From: Pseudomonadota bacterium
GTDB lineage: Bacteria > Pseudomonadota > Alphaproteobacteria > Rhizobiales > Beijerinckiaceae
NCBI GenBank assembly: GCA_020161975.1
Contig: JAIUNP010000002.1
Span: 16,951-80,950, forward strand
Reading direction: 5' to 3'
Length of the DNA: 64,000 bases
Positions 24,705 through 34,003 of the stretch are shown here, piece by piece. Below the pieces are notes generated by a model. It did not search any database. It saw nothing but the letters and a program-made list of their open reading frames with translations, and was not told where the DNA came from. Position numbers and translations under genes: made by a program. The stretch's first letter is position 1. Each line of letters opens with the position of its first letter.

Positions 24705-26027
24705 ATGACCGATCCGCAGAAAACCGATGCACCAGCGAATCCCGAGACCGAATACAAGGTCGAGCGGCCCAAGCCGAAGATGTCTCGTCCGCAAAAGATC
24801 GGCATGGGTGCCCTGCTGGCCGGGGCGAGCATTGCTGCAATTTGGACGATTTGGCCCGCGACCCCGGCCATCCCGGAGGTCGAAACCTCGGCGGTAGAGG
24901 AGTTCCAGGATCAGGAAGGTGGTTCGCCGTTCGGATCCATCGAATCCGCGCCGAAGACAGATGGCGGCGATGGCTTCGCCAATATCGAGGGCGAACTTGC
25001 CGCTCAGCGTGAAACGCTGGAGAGCCGCAACGCTGCCCTGAAAGGGGAAGTCGAACGGCTGCAAAAGGAACTGTCCGACCTCGCCACCCGTGCAGATTCC
25101 GAAAAAGATGCAACGGCCAAGGAACTGGCTCTCGCTCTGGAAAAGGCTCAGGCCCAGAACCTTGCGCTGATCGAAGACATGCGCTCGCAGTTCGACCGTG
25201 AGATCGCTGCCTTGAAGGCCGAAGCCGACAGCGGGAGTGCGGTCGACGCCAAACGAGAAACCGAACTGGCTGCGAAACGCGCCGAGCGGGAAGAGCAGCT
25301 GGCCGCCCGGATCGCTTCGCCCTCTGTCGTCTATGATGGCGGCGACAAGTCCGGGGCAGGGGACGCTGGGATGGGCATGCCCGACGAGGCAACCTCGGGC
25401 TCGCGCGATGCGGCTGGCCGGGACTTCGTGCAGTCGGGCCGGGAGGCGACCGAGGTTGAAGCAAGCCAGGTCATCGCCAACCCATCGAACACGGTGCTGC
25501 AGGGTACGATGATCGAAGCGACGCTTGAGAACGCCGTGGATTCGAGCCTGCCCGGGCAAATCACAGCCATCGTCACGCGGCCAGTCTGGTCTTTTGATCA
25601 GGCGCAGGTTCTCGTCCCTGCTGGTTCGCGGCTCTTTGGCGAGTACTCGTCCGAAGTCGCCATCGGTCAGGGCCGCATCCTCGTGGCCTGGACAAGGCTC
25701 GTGACGCCGGACGGTCAATCGGTGCAGATGGAAGCCTTCGGGGGTGATGCCCAAGGCCGGTCCGGCATCACCGGCAAGGTCAACAGCCGCTTTGCGCAGC
25801 GCTTCGGATCGGCTGCACTGATCTCGCTTCTGGGGGCCGCTCCGGCTGTTGCTGCCGCGAAATACACGACCGAAATCTCCTCTGACACCGCCGAAAACAT
25901 TGGGCAGGATCTAAGTTCAGCCATGGGCTCTGCCGTCGAGGCTTACACGAGCCTGCCGCCGATCATCACCGTCGCCCCGGGCGCAGCAATCACCGTCATG
26001 GTCGACCGTGATCTGGAATTCTGGTGA
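24705..26027 (+). CDS. virB10: VirB10-like channel protein
   Basis: 440 aa: cytoplasmic N-terminus, one membrane segment (about residues 30-50), a long charged coiled-coil region (ESRNAALKGEVERLQKEL, about residues 100-200) and a C-terminal TrbI/VirB10 beta domain (VLQGTMIEATLENAVDSSL, VLVPAGSRLFGEYSSE, GRILVAWTRLVTPDG, ending VAPGAAITVMVDRDLEF). It spans both membranes and senses ATPase activity. GGGAG precedes the ATG. Confidence 0.94.
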   Translation: MTDPQKTDAPANPETEYKVERPKPKMSRPQKIGMGALLAGASIAAIWTIWPATPAIPEVETSAVEEFQDQEGGSPFGSIESAPKTDGGDGFANIEGELAAQRETLESRNAALKGEVERLQKELSDLATRADSEKDATAKELALALEKAQAQNLALIEDMRSQFDREIAALKAEADSGSAVDAKRETELAAKRAEREEQLAARIASPSVVYDGGDKSGAGDAGMGMPDEATSGSRDAAGRDFVQSGREATEVEASQVIANPSNTVLQGTMIEATLENAVDSSLPGQITAIVTRPVWSFDQAQVLVPAGSRLFGEYSSEVAIGQGRILVAWTRLVTPDGQSVQMEAFGGDAQGRSGITGKVNSRFAQRFGSAALISLLGAAPAVAAAKYTTEISSDTAENIGQDLSSAMGSAVEAYTSLPPIITVAPGAAITVMVDRDLEFW

Positions 26028-26037
26028 GGACGCCTCA

Positions 26038-27024
26038 ATGATGGACGGACAGCCTTCGTTCCTCGGCGCCTATCTCTCCTCTCTCGCGCCCATCTTGCAG
26101 CGCGAGGATCTGGTCGAGATCGCAATCAATCCTGACGGCAAGGTCTGGATCGAGTGCAAGGGTGGCAGCCACATGGAGCTCGTTCCGGATCTGCAAATCG
26201 ACCGGGTGCTCTCAGTGAACCTCGGGCAGGCCATCGCTTCATCCGTGGGAGTGCAGTTTTCTGACAAGAAGCCGACTGTGTCAGGGAAGATCACCTGGGG
26301 AGCCATGGCGATCCGGGCGCAGGTTGTGGCGCCACCCATCGTCGAAGGTGGAATGGCGATCACCCTGCGGCCGTTCAAAGTCGCGGCCGATACGCCAATC
26401 AAGCCAACCCTTCTTCACGGGTCGTTGATCGATCTGGATCATCGGAAGCGCGAGTTGGGAAAGGAAGTCCTGGCACTGGCCGAAGCAGGTGATGTCGAAG
26501 CCGCGATGCGGCTTTGCGTTCGCAAGCGGCTGAATGTGCTCATTTCTGGGGGCACTTCGACGGGCAAGACCACTTTTGCGCGGTCGTTATTGGGGATGGT
26601 TGATCCGGCTGAACGGCTGCTGACCATCGAAGATGCCTACGAGCTTTTCCCGATGCAGGCGAATGTAGTGGCATTGAAGGCGGACCGGAACGCACAAGGG
26701 GAGCGGACACCGGCGCGCCTCCTTGAGGCTTCGCTGCGAATGCGGCCTGACCGGATCATCCTGGGTGAGTTGCGCGGTGAGGAGAGCCGAACGTTTCTGG
26801 AGGCGATCAATACCGGGCATGGTGGGTCGTTCACGACGATCCATGCCGATAGCGCAAGGAAGGCCGTCGACCGACTGGCGATCATGGTGATGGCAGCCGG
26901 TCTCGGAATGGGGTTCGAGGAGGTGAAGCGATACTGCGTGGGGTCTGTTGATTTGGTTGTGCAACTCGAAAGGCGGGGTGGCGTAAGAGGAGTGGCCGAA
27001 GTTTGGCTACCTTTTGCTTCGTAG
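26038..27024 (+). CDS. virB11: VirB11-type traffic ATPase
   Basis: 328 aa. Walker A SGGTSTGKTTFAR at about residues 171-183, the Asp box LTIEDAYELF, Walker B region RMRPDRIILGELRGEES and the His box GHGGSFTTIHADSA are all intact. It forms a cytoplasmic hexamer that switches the channel between pilus assembly and DNA transfer. The ATG at 26038 follows GAGGA. It is the last gene of the virB cluster; virD4 lies 22 kb away beyond the catabolic island. Confidence 0.94.
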   Translation: MMDGQPSFLGAYLSSLAPILQREDLVEIAINPDGKVWIECKGGSHMELVPDLQIDRVLSVNLGQAIASSVGVQFSDKKPTVSGKITWGAMAIRAQVVAPPIVEGGMAITLRPFKVAADTPIKPTLLHGSLIDLDHRKRELGKEVLALAEAGDVEAAMRLCVRKRLNVLISGGTSTGKTTFARSLLGMVDPAERLLTIEDAYELFPMQANVVALKADRNAQGERTPARLLEASLRMRPDRIILGELRGEESRTFLEAINTGHGGSFTTIHADSARKAVDRLAIMVMAAGLGMGFEEVKRYCVGSVDLVVQLERRGGVRGVAEVWLPFAS

Positions 27025-27311
27025 CATTGAGCGTCTTGTGGCGCGTTCTTCCTCGCTAAAATTGGATCCTGCGGCCAAGAGGCGAAAGCCATGGGCCGAG
27101 CTAGTAGATCATGCTTGGAACGTCACAAGGGGCGGAAAGCAGTCTGACGCAAGCGCGGCAGTGTGTTTGCAGTTTTCGTGGAAGCGGCCGTTGGGTCACA
27201 CTGAGAAGAATGTGTCAGACTGACGCCACTCACCTTGTGGCTGGGTCACAGCCAAGCGGAATGCCTTTCCGATCCATCACCCCTGACGAGAGCCGAATTC
27301 TTGTCGCGGGA

Positions 27312-27533
27312 TTACCCACGGAAAGTCATCGGCGTGATCGCCGTTGAGTCCTTCCAGGCCCGCGTCAGCGGGTCGAGGCGCGGCTTCTTGGCGTGGATCA
27401 CGGCCTCCCCGGTCCAGGCGACCAGCTGCACGGGCACAGCGATCATCAGGATCAGGGCGAAATAGATCTTGAACTCGGCCCGCGGCACGCGCGTCACATG
27501 ATGGCCGTGGCTGTTGACGGTCTGGTCCCTCAT
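27312..27533 (-). CDS. pufQ: PufQ, photosynthesis-cluster membrane protein
   Basis: 73 aa. The pattern [20 protein letters not shown], then [13 protein letters not shown] and ITPMTFRG at the end matches PufQ of purple bacteria, a one-span membrane protein needed for bacteriochlorophyll supply to light-harvesting assembly. Its ATG overlaps the end of a bchZ fragment (ATGA), the natural bchZ-pufQ order. The usual downstream pufBALM genes are absent; the virB cluster end follows instead. The reading frame itself looks intact, but it is very likely non-functional out of context. Confidence 0.85.
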   Translation of the reverse strand: MRDQTVNSHGHHVTRVPRAEFKIYFALILMIAVPVQLVAWTGEAVIHAKKPRLDPLTRAWKDSTAITPMTFRG

Positions 27534-27916
27534 GTCATCTCTCCTGTGTTGCGGACGGCTTCTGCACCGGGCAGTGCCTCCACGGTTTCACGCACGACCC
27601 GTTCGGCCCCGGAATCGAGCGCAGCCTTCTCGGCCGCGTCCCGCAGGGACCGCGCAGCACTGATCCGGGTCAGGATCGGGTGGCGGTTGACGATCCGGTC
27701 AAGCGCCTCCTGCGCATCGACATCCCAGGGGAAATCGCGCCGCAGGGTCGTCGGAGTCGCTGCGGCCGAGTCCATTTCGGTGCCCAGCGGCAGAATGTGA
27801 AACAGGGCGTCGAACAGGCTGTTGCAAACCTCCTGCAGCAGCCAGACCGCCCCGCCGTACCCATCACGGGGCTGCCGGTGTGACGGCGGATCGCGCTGGC
27901 AGAACTTCTTCTCACA
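27530..27916 (-). pseudogene. bchZ: 3' fragment of chlorophyllide reductase subunit bchZ
   Basis: The C-terminal part of BchZ is readable: [11 protein letters not shown], then [46 protein letters not shown] and [19 protein letters not shown]. Between the first two blocks the best reading (HTGSPVMG) is in another frame, so at least two frameshifts are present. The N-terminal three quarters of the gene is missing. It is a decayed remnant of a photosynthesis gene cluster. The upstream break lies somewhere between 27916 and about 28030; that stretch is open but unrecognised. Confidence 0.8.
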
Positions 27917-28088
27917 TTTTTGAGGTCTGCAACGCCCTCCCGCGGCATTCTGGTCAGGTGATCTTCAGCATTGGCAAACGTGTATCCCAGATCGATTTTT
28001 GGGTACTGTTCAATGGCGGCGTTGTCGATCCGCACACTTGCGACTAGGTTGAGGTCATGCCGAAGCTTTGCTGACAGGACTCATTAAC

Positions 28089-28961
28089 ATGACCGGAACG
28101 ATCGCAAACCTCGATATTCAGATGACAGAGGTCTTGCGAGATCTTCGTGCCTTGGGATTTACTGACTACGAGGCGAAGGTTTATATTCAGCTACTACGTC
28201 AAAGCCCGGCCACTGCCTATGAAGTATCAAAGAATGCCGGGGTTCCGCGGCCCAATACCTACAACGCGCTCGAAAGTCTTGCCCAGCGAGGAGCTGTTCT
28301 GCCGGTAAGCGAGAGTCCGGCGCGCTACGTCGCGGCGCCCCCCGACCAGTTGCTGAACGAGCTGACGCGGCGGACGACCGCGCTTGCCGACCGGGTCTCG
28401 GCGCGGCTGGCGGCGATGGTCTGGCCGGTGGAGGATCAGCATGTCTGGACTCTGGCAGGCGAAGACCAGGTGCATGCCAAGATCGATGCGCTGATCGACG
28501 AGACCGAGCACAGCCTGATGATCAAGGCGGCCTCGGATATCCTGTCGCGCCATAAGCCGGCGCTGCAGCGCGCGGGCGAGCGGGGTGTTGAAATGCTGGT
28601 TGTGCTGTTCGGGCAGGATGCCGACGAGTTCCGGTTTGGCAACCATTGCAAGGTCTATATCCACGAGGGCAACGGCGTGCGGATGGGCACGGCTGACAAC
28701 CTGTTCACCATTGCGGTCGATAATGAAGAGATGCTGACCGCGACGATCCAGAGTCAGGTCGTGGCCGTGCACACCCGCAATGGCCCGATCGTAACGATGG
28801 CGGAATCTTTGATCCGGCATGATTTTTACATGGCCGAGATCTTTGCCCGGTTCGGGGATGAGATCAATGCGGCGTTCGGGCCCTATCTGCGCGATCTGCG
28901 ACTTTCGTGCTTCACGCCTGAGCAGGCCGAAAGTTTCAAGCGGAAGACCGGTCTGCAATAG
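28089..28961 (+). CDS. TrmB-type transcriptional regulator
   Basis: 290 aa. An N-terminal winged helix of the TrmB type (LRALGFTDYEAKVYIQLL, TAYEVSKNAGVPRPNTYNAL, about residues 15-75) is followed by a C-terminal effector domain (AKIDALIDETEHSLMIKAA, HKPALQRAGERGVEMLVVLF) that resembles the PLD-like or sugar-sensing parts of TrmB proteins. The ATG at 28089 follows AGGA. It heads the catabolic island and is its only regulator, so it is the likely reader of the three 20-bp operators. TrmB regulators are best known from archaea. Confidence 0.8.
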   Translation: MTGTIANLDIQMTEVLRDLRALGFTDYEAKVYIQLLRQSPATAYEVSKNAGVPRPNTYNALESLAQRGAVLPVSESPARYVAAPPDQLLNELTRRTTALADRVSARLAAMVWPVEDQHVWTLAGEDQVHAKIDALIDETEHSLMIKAASDILSRHKPALQRAGERGVEMLVVLFGQDADEFRFGNHCKVYIHEGNGVRMGTADNLFTIAVDNEEMLTATIQSQVVAVHTRNGPIVTMAESLIRHDFYMAEIFARFGDEINAAFGPYLRDLRLSCFTPEQAESFKRKTGLQ

Positions 28962-28991
28962 GGGCGGGATGCCCCGCCCCATTGCAACGCG

Positions 28992-31172
28992 TCAGGCCCG
29001 ATTTCCAAGCCGCTTTTCCAGATGGGCCACCACTGCCAGGGCGCCCGCCATTGCGGGGATCTCGTCAAAGACCGGAATTCCCAGAAGCCGCGCCTTTTCG
29101 CGGTAGATGCGGCGCTTGTCCTCCAGTTCGGGCGAGCCGTCCGACCGCAGGGCCAGCGCGAAATGCGCCACACCGGGGAACTTGCGCAGCCGGTCCTCGA
29201 TCACCGCGAACAGATTGCCGATGGGATCGACGGCACCCCGCCCGACAAAGGCCGCGAGGTTCAAATGCATCGCGACGGCCTCGGTGCCCGCCCCTGCGAG
29301 AACGTGATCTAGGATTTCGCCTGCGATCCAGCCATCTTTTTCCTGCAGGGTGCGGACAGGGGTGTCGATTGGGTTCAGGACGCTGGTGCCGGGTGGCAAG
29401 TTCATCGCCTCGAGCGGGGTCAGAATGTCCGGACCGAAGGGGGCGACTGTCAGGCCGTTCTTTGCGAACACGTCGGTGCCGAGCACGCTCGATCCGCCGC
29501 CATTGCCGAAGAGCACGACTTTCTGGGTGGGCTTTTCCGGCCGCAGGTCGAACGACTGCAGCGCCAGAAGCGCGTCGATGAATTCGTCGACCGAGGTCAC
29601 GAGAGCGACCGGAAGCTGAGCGGCCAGTGCATCCCAGGCCCGGTCGTCTCCCGCCAGGGCGCCGGTGTGCGATGCGGCGGCGGCGCGGCCCAGTGCGCTG
29701 CGGCCGCCCTTCAGGATGACCACAGGTTTTGGCGCGGGGTGGTTGCGCAACAGATCGAAGAACGCCCGGCCTTCGCGCACATCCTCGATATAAAGACCCA
29801 CTGCCTTTGTCTGCGGATCGGCGAAGAAGTAGTTGACCAGTTCATGCGGCGTCACATCGGCGCTGTTGCCGATGGTGACCAGTCCCGAGAAGCGCAGGCC
29901 TCGCCACTGGCCGCGCTTGATGATGTCGGTCGAGAGCCCCCCCGACTGCGACACGATGCCGATGTTGCCGGTGTCGCGGGGCGCGCCCACCGGGAAGGTC
30001 AGCCCGCCGCGCGGCGAATAGGTGCCAAGGCAGTTCGGGCCCAGAACCCGCACGCCGGCTGTTGCCGCCTTGCGCACCAGATCATCCTGCAGGTCGCGGC
30101 CTTCTTCCAGCTCGCCAAAGCCCGACGAGATCACCTGCGCGATCTTCAACCGGCCGGCAGCGGCCGCGATCACATCGGGAATGCGCGCGGCCCCGATGGC
30201 GACATAGGCATAATCTACCGGTTCCGGCGCTTCGGCAATGGACGGGTAAGCTGGCAATCCCTCGATCTCGGTTGCCTGCGGATGGATAGGATAGATCTGT
30301 CCGGCATAACCGAAGTCTTTGAGCCGGCGGATGAAGGTGTTCGCGATTGCGATCTCTTTGGTCGAGGCCCCTAGCACCGCGATGGTCTTCGGCTCGAAAA
30401 GGGGGCGGAATTCCTCGAGCGGATCGCGCGCCGTGTGCGCAGATCTCGGGGCAGGCGTGCCAGCCAGGATGAACCGCGCATCCACCGCAATGGCGCCATG
30501 GGCCGAGACGATCACTGGATTGAGGTCGGCCTCGGCAATGTCGTCGGCCAGCGTCATCAGCAAACCGCTCGGCCCGCCGATGGCGACCATTGCATCCACG
30601 AGGGCCTCTTCGTCCACCGCCGCCTCGCCACGCGCGCCTTGCAGGAGCGCCCGCCCCTTTAGCTCGGCCAGCATCTCTTTCGCCTCGGTGCGGCTGATCG
30701 GGCAGATGCGGAAGGACACGTCCTTGAGTACTTCGACAAAGATCCCCCCGAGCCCGACCATCATCATCGGGCCGAACTGCGGGTCGCGGTAGCCTCCGAT
30801 GACCACCTCGCGGCCCTGGGGGACCATCTCTTCGACGAGCCAGCCGTCGATCTTGGCCGCAGCGATCTTGGGTTTTCGCGACATCTCGGCAATCGCGTCA
30901 GCCACCGCCGCGCCGTCGGCCAGATTGAGCGCCACGCCCCCCGCATCGGACTTGTGAAGGATCTCGGGAGAAACGACCTTGACGACGAAGGGGGCCGTCA
31001 GGCCTGCGGCACGCGCGCTGCCCTCACCGGGCGAGGTCACCACGACGGAGCGGGGTGCCCGGATGCCGAAATGGGCGAGCAGCGCCTTGCCGGTTGCTTC
31101 GTCCAGAGCCTCGCGGCATTCGGCGCGGGCGCGGGCGATGATCTGGGCGGGACTGTTGGATTGGGTGTTCAT
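28992..31172 (-). CDS. ADP-forming (NDP-forming) acyl-CoA synthetase
   Basis: 726 aa. The domain order is an ATP-grasp part at the N-terminus (ALLAHFGIRAPRSVVV, VVKVVSPEILHKSDAGGVAL, VGLGGIFVEVLKD), a CoA-binding Rossmann domain from about residue 255 (FEPKTIAVLGASTKE) and succinyl-CoA-ligase-like domains (GNIGIVSQSGGLSTD, AAASHTGALAGDD, whose His is probably the phosphorylated residue). Such enzymes join an acid to CoA with ATP to ADP. The ATG at 31172 (MNTQSNS) is six bases from GGAG; the ATG two codons earlier is too close. It ends the operon with the carboxyltransferase and the enolase-superfamily enzyme. Likely role: activation of the imported acid. Confidence 0.85.
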   Translation of the reverse strand: MNTQSNSPAQIIARARAECREALDEATGKALLAHFGIRAPRSVVVTSPGEGSARAAGLTAPFVVKVVSPEILHKSDAGGVALNLADGAAVADAIAEMSRKPKIAAAKIDGWLVEEMVPQGREVVIGGYRDPQFGPMMMVGLGGIFVEVLKDVSFRICPISRTEAKEMLAELKGRALLQGARGEAAVDEEALVDAMVAIGGPSGLLMTLADDIAEADLNPVIVSAHGAIAVDARFILAGTPAPRSAHTARDPLEEFRPLFEPKTIAVLGASTKEIAIANTFIRRLKDFGYAGQIYPIHPQATEIEGLPAYPSIAEAPEPVDYAYVAIGAARIPDVIAAAAGRLKIAQVISSGFGELEEGRDLQDDLVRKAATAGVRVLGPNCLGTYSPRGGLTFPVGAPRDTGNIGIVSQSGGLSTDIIKRGQWRGLRFSGLVTIGNSADVTPHELVNYFFADPQTKAVGLYIEDVREGRAFFDLLRNHPAPKPVVILKGGRSALGRAAAASHTGALAGDDRAWDALAAQLPVALVTSVDEFIDALLALQSFDLRPEKPTQKVVLFGNGGGSSVLGTDVFAKNGLTVAPFGPDILTPLEAMNLPPGTSVLNPIDTPVRTLQEKDGWIAGEILDHVLAGAGTEAVAMHLNLAAFVGRGAVDPIGNLFAVIEDRLRKFPGVAHFALALRSDGSPELEDKRRIYREKARLLGIPVFDEIPAMAGALAVVAHLEKRLGNRA

Positions 31173-31182
31173 AGCCATCTCC

Positions 31183-32718
31183 TCAGAAGCTGGTCGGCCA
31201 GGTGCGCATCAGGTGCTGGCCCACGCCCCCCGTCCGCCGCCGCTGCTGGATCTCTAGCATCCGGATCAGATAGGCACGCGTTTCCTGCGGTTTGATCACG
31301 TCATGCGCCGAGAAGATCGTCGCCATGTCCCAGATCTCGAGGTCCTTCTGGATCTCGCCAAGAGCGGCCTCGAACCCCTCGTCGCCGGCCTTCAGGTTGT
31401 GGACGATGGTGGTGGCGAACACCGGGTCCATGAACGAGACTTCCGCCATCGGCCAGGCGACGATCGCGTCGTTGTGCGCCCCGCCGCCCATCGCGACATA
31501 GGCCCGGCCGTAAGCCTTGCGGCAGATGACCGTGACTTGCGGCACCGTCGTCATGCAGGTGGCGTTCATGAAGTTCATGATGTGCCCGGGCGCGCCACGC
31601 CGCTCCGCATCTGTGCCGACGACGAAACCGGGGGTGTCCATCAGCCGGACCAGCGGGATGTTGAAACTATCGCACAGCACGGTGAAGTCGATGATCTTGC
31701 GGCAGGCTTCGGCCGACAACGCGCCGCCGCCGACCTGCGGGTTGTTGGCGATGACACCCACGACCTTGCCATCGAGCCGCGCCAGCGCCACCACGGCAGA
31801 GCGGCCGAACCGCGCCTTCAGCTCGAAGATGCTACCGGTGTCGAATATCACCTCCATGACCTTTTTCATGGAATAAACCTGCGTGCGCTTTTCCGGCACG
31901 ATGTCGAGGATGCGTTCCTGTTCGGCACCCGAGCTTTCGGGCACCGCCGCCGCCGGGGGCAGCTGGCCGTTGTGCGAGGGCATGTAGGACAGGAAATGCC
32001 GGATTGCCGCCATCGCCTCTTCGTCGGTGTCGACGAAGTGGTCGATCAGACCGGTCTGTTCGGCGTGCAGACGCCAGCCGCCGAGGTCTTCCAGATCGAC
32101 CTTTTCCCCGATCGCCATCGACACCAGCCGCGGGCTGGAGACGGACATGATCGAGCCCTTGCGCATCACCGCAAAGTCGGAGCAGCAGCACAGCCAGGCG
32201 GACGAGCCGAACGAGGTGCCGAGGGCCGCCGCGGCCCAGGGCGTGTCACGCATGCGGCGGAACTGGCTGGTGTCGTTGCCCAGCATGGTGCCCATTCCCT
32301 TGGACCCCATCGCATCGGGCAGGCGGGCCCCCGTGGACTCGCCGACATGCACGAAGGGCATTCCGCGTTCGGTCACCGTTTTGCGGATGTAGCCGATCTT
32401 CTTGGAGTTGGTCGAACCGGTCGAGGCACCCTTGACGGTGAAGTCGTTCACGACAACGCCGACGTCGCGGCCGTCGATCTTGCCGAAGCCGGTGATCTTG
32501 CCGTCGCGGGGGGTGCGGGCCCCTTCGGCCGCCGAATAGCTGGAGGCACCGAGAAGCCCAGTTTCAAAGAAACTGCCCGGATCGACCAGCGCGGACAGCC
32601 GCTCTTCTGCGTTCAGCTGGCCCTGTTCACGCCGTTGGGCCAGCTTCTTTTCGCCGCCCATCGCCGAGGCCGCGGCGCGCCGTTTGTCCAGCGCCGCCAG
32701 AATCTCTTCGTGTGCCAT
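31183..32718 (-). CDS. Acyl-CoA carboxylase, carboxyltransferase subunit
   Basis: 511 aa. Both carboxyltransferase halves are present: N-terminal (AEERLSALVDPGSFFETGL, VHVGESTGARLPDAMGSKG) and C-terminal (GVIANNPQVGGGALSAEACR, LVRLMDTPGFVVGTDAERRG, YVAMGGGAHNDAIVAWP). This is the family of propionyl-, methylcrotonyl- and related acyl-CoA carboxylase beta chains. With the biotin carboxylase and carrier at 42.0-43.6 kb it completes a three-subunit biotin enzyme, split over two operons under one operator type. Substrate not predictable; decarboxylation is also possible. Its ATG overlaps the preceding stop (TGATG). Confidence 0.85.
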   Translation of the reverse strand: MAHEEILAALDKRRAAASAMGGEKKLAQRREQGQLNAEERLSALVDPGSFFETGLLGASSYSAAEGARTPRDGKITGFGKIDGRDVGVVVNDFTVKGASTGSTNSKKIGYIRKTVTERGMPFVHVGESTGARLPDAMGSKGMGTMLGNDTSQFRRMRDTPWAAAALGTSFGSSAWLCCCSDFAVMRKGSIMSVSSPRLVSMAIGEKVDLEDLGGWRLHAEQTGLIDHFVDTDEEAMAAIRHFLSYMPSHNGQLPPAAAVPESSGAEQERILDIVPEKRTQVYSMKKVMEVIFDTGSIFELKARFGRSAVVALARLDGKVVGVIANNPQVGGGALSAEACRKIIDFTVLCDSFNIPLVRLMDTPGFVVGTDAERRGAPGHIMNFMNATCMTTVPQVTVICRKAYGRAYVAMGGGAHNDAIVAWPMAEVSFMDPVFATTIVHNLKAGDEGFEAALGEIQKDLEIWDMATIFSAHDVIKPQETRAYLIRMLEIQQRRRTGGVGQHLMRTWPTSF

Positions 32719-33806
32719 CAGGTTCTCCCTTGAGATGTGTAGTCGACCCGCTCTGCGGTCATCCGGTTCAGCGTTTCGCGGTTGAGCCGGGGGCTGTAGC
32801 CTGCGGCCAGATCAATCGCGCCATTCGCAAACTGCAGCGGATTCTCGAAAATCCGCTCTTTGGCCTTGATGAAGCCGTTGAATTCACCGGCATTGCGGAT
32901 GGTTGTTCTGGCGACGCAGGCCTCCATCCAGGCGTGGATTTCGGATCCGAGCCCGTCGCCCAGCACCGGCTCCATGCCATGCGCGCGCACGGCGTCGAGG
33001 CCGTCTTTCAACCGGCCCAGGCCACCGAAGCGTTTCAGCTTCAGCTTGCAGAAGCCGACACCCGGCATCGCACCGGCGCGTTCGATGTCGGCCAGCGAGC
33101 AGATCGGCTCGTCCAGCATCAGCGGCACGGTCGACACTCCGGCGACCGCGCCATTGGCGTCCCAGTCGTCGGCGTCGCAGGGCTGCTCGAACAGCTCGAT
33201 GCCTTCGGGGTTCAGGGCGGCGGCAAAGCGCATGCCCTGCTCGCGGCTGTAGGCGCGGTTGGCGTCAAGCCGCAGGCTGGCGCGGCCCTGCACTGCGTCC
33301 TGGATCCAGCGGACCCGGGACAGGTCCGCATCGACATCCTTGCCGACCTTGACCTTGAAGGTGCGAAAACCTTGGGCGAGCCAGCTTTCGACTTCTGCAC
33401 CGATCTTGCCCTCTTCGGTTTCGTTGACCGGGGTCAGAAGCGGCAGGGCGATTGTTTCCGAGATCGTCAGCAGGGGATCGCGACCGAGATGTTCGAGCGC
33501 CGTGACGAGGGCCGTGCTTGCCACCTTGCTTTGCTCGAACTCGGCGAGCGTGGCCGCGATGGCCTCTGCCGGTTCGGCGCCGATGGCGGCGCGCAAGTGG
33601 CGGTCGAGGAAGGCCCAGCCATCCTGCCGCGTTTCGCTGCTCGATCCGGGCGAGATATGCGCGTCGGCGAAACCAGTTCTGCCTTCATCATCCTCGACTT
33701 CGACCAGGAAGGGCTCGAACGTCTCGAATGTGCGATACGACAGGCGGTAAGGCCGGATCAGCGGCAGGTGCAGCCGTCTGAGAGTGATCTTCCGAATCGT
33801 CGCCAT
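32718..33806 (-). CDS. Enolase-superfamily enzyme (mandelate racemase / muconate lactonizing type)
   Basis: 362 aa. The N-terminal capping domain (ITLRRLHLPLIRPYRLSY) is followed by a barrel with the expected catalytic set: KVKVG (Lys pair), RLDANRAY (Asp), ELFEQPC (Glu), LMLDEPI (Asp/Glu) and FCKLKLKRFGG (Lys on the opposite face). This is the MLE subgroup arrangement for proton abstraction next to a carboxylate; dehydration, racemization or cycloisomerization are all possible. The ATG at 33806 is six bases from GGAG. It is the first gene of the operon, facing the tctC operon across the shared operator at 33909. Confidence 0.82.
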   Translation of the reverse strand: MATIRKITLRRLHLPLIRPYRLSYRTFETFEPFLVEVEDDEGRTGFADAHISPGSSSETRQDGWAFLDRHLRAAIGAEPAEAIAATLAEFEQSKVASTALVTALEHLGRDPLLTISETIALPLLTPVNETEEGKIGAEVESWLAQGFRTFKVKVGKDVDADLSRVRWIQDAVQGRASLRLDANRAYSREQGMRFAAALNPEGIELFEQPCDADDWDANGAVAGVSTVPLMLDEPICSLADIERAGAMPGVGFCKLKLKRFGGLGRLKDGLDAVRAHGMEPVLGDGLGSEIHAWMEACVARTTIRNAGEFNGFIKAKERIFENPLQFANGAIDLAAGYSPRLNRETLNRMTAERVDYTSQGRT

Positions 33807-33908
33807 CCTGTTCTCCATGACTCCGTGCAGACCTGGATTTCCGTTGCATCTTCCGGCGTCAGGCAAGGAAAACGGGTGCTTGATGCCGTGAAACACTCAG
33901 GAAAAATA

Positions 33909-33928
33909 GTAGTTGCTTAAGCGACTAC
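33909..33928. promoter_or_regulatory. Operator copy 1, near-perfect 20-bp palindrome
   Basis: GTAGTTGCTTAAGCGACTAC lies in the divergent promoter region of the enolase-family and tctC operons. On the plus strand it overlaps a -35 TTGCTT (33913-33918), with a -10 TAGTCT at 33936-33941 after 17 bases. The same 20-bp design recurs at 43697 and 44878. The overlap with -35 suggests repression, presumably by the TrmB-type regulator. Confidence 0.75.
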
Positions 33929-34003
33929 GCTTACCTAGTCTTTGCCATGCGGTCGCCGCCAATGCAACAGCGATCTGCCGCAACACCAACGGGAGGAGAG
34001 ACG

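Noticed and set aside
31303..32733. 476-codon frame opposite the carboxyltransferase
   Set aside because: The minus-strand protein has all carboxyltransferase motifs; the plus-strand frame is His/Arg/Gly-rich with no family.
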